A DNA stretch of 64,000 nucleotides from Cycas panzhihuaensis. Its lineage: Eukaryota > Cycadophyta. The position numbers and the translations under genes were made by a program. The stretch is taken from the NCBI GenBank assembly GCA_023213395.1, contig CM041465.1, forward strand, positions 192,641,741 to 192,705,740, given 5' to 3'. Shown one piece after another: positions 63,727 to 64,000 of this stretch; position 1 is the stretch's first letter, and each line of letters opens with the position of its first letter. Under the pieces are notes generated by a model. It was not told where the DNA came from and ran no database searches. It was given only the letters and a program-made list of their open reading frames with translations.

Positions 63727-64000
63727 TATTCGGGAACATGAAAACATACACGTGTTTCCATCTGAAGGATCTTTTAACCATACACAACAAGCACAAGAAA
63801 AATATACACAAAAGACATGCATGGAACATAGGATATACGTGGGAAAACCCTTTCAAGAAAAAACCTGCCATAAAAGGATCCTTAAGGGATCGTTGATTAT
63901 TTCACAGTGAACTTCAATATCGAATACACAAGGCCTCAAAGCATATATACTCTCCAAGAGGTGTCACCCGTTTAGGGTTGTGACCCTCTGAATAAATCGC
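63727..64000 (-). other. Possible fragment of another LTR at the window edge
   Basis: The text 'atacgtgggaaaaccctttc' near 63836 resembles antisense R/U5 segments of plant Copia LTRs. It is cut by the window end, so the call is tentative. Confidence 0.25.

Overview
The window is repeat-dominated nuclear DNA from a land plant, most likely a seed plant with a large, slowly purged genome. A gymnosperm-like genome is my best guess, but no host gene fixes the species. The evidence is nested Ty3/gypsy LTR retrotransposons of chromovirus and Tat type, initiator-Met tRNA primer sites, CHG-type C-to-T decay, and long (TA)n arrays. I see no complete host gene, no rRNA or tRNA gene and no CRISPR.

Layout. 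1-9310: a GC-rich, CpG-rich Tat-like element (E1) with LTRs over 1.8 kb, a frameshifted gag, an open protease frame and a four-unit 85-bp hairpin array; it has no RT or integrase. 10310-12530: a decayed gypsy pol. 13495-13857: an isolated LTR. 15361-24580: a decayed chromovirus (E4). Its RT is split by an antisense element (E5, 17630-21552) that carries a PPR-like gene fragment, and its integrase is split by a MITE-like insert. 24207-27080: two 0.68-kb direct copies that include E4's 3' LTR edge, separated by a Tat gag fragment. 29151-32790: a complete, very young gag-protease-only element (E6), inserted in an antisense chromovirus LTR (32791-33121). 33194-38225: a 5-kb (TA)n/(TG)n/(ATAC)n array. 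39500-40930: a CpG-retaining, apparently non-TE island. 42078-48940: an antisense gypsy element with full gag-pol order (E7). 50865-63726: a very decayed Tat element (E2) related to E1, with gag, protease, RT, RNase H, integrase zinc finger and a second, archaeal-type RNase H. Two solo LTRs of one family lie in it in opposite orientation.

How the parts fit. E1 and E6 encode only gag and/or protease, so they would need RT and integrase from relatives. E2-like and chromovirus pols are the obvious classes, but all copies here are dead. The two most unusual signals are in non-coding parts. One is a perfect five-unit heat-shock element next to a palindromic TATA box in the leader of young E6. The other is E1's hairpin array, whose stems keep pairing although the copies have diverged. 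Many boundaries in the AT-rich remnants are approximate.
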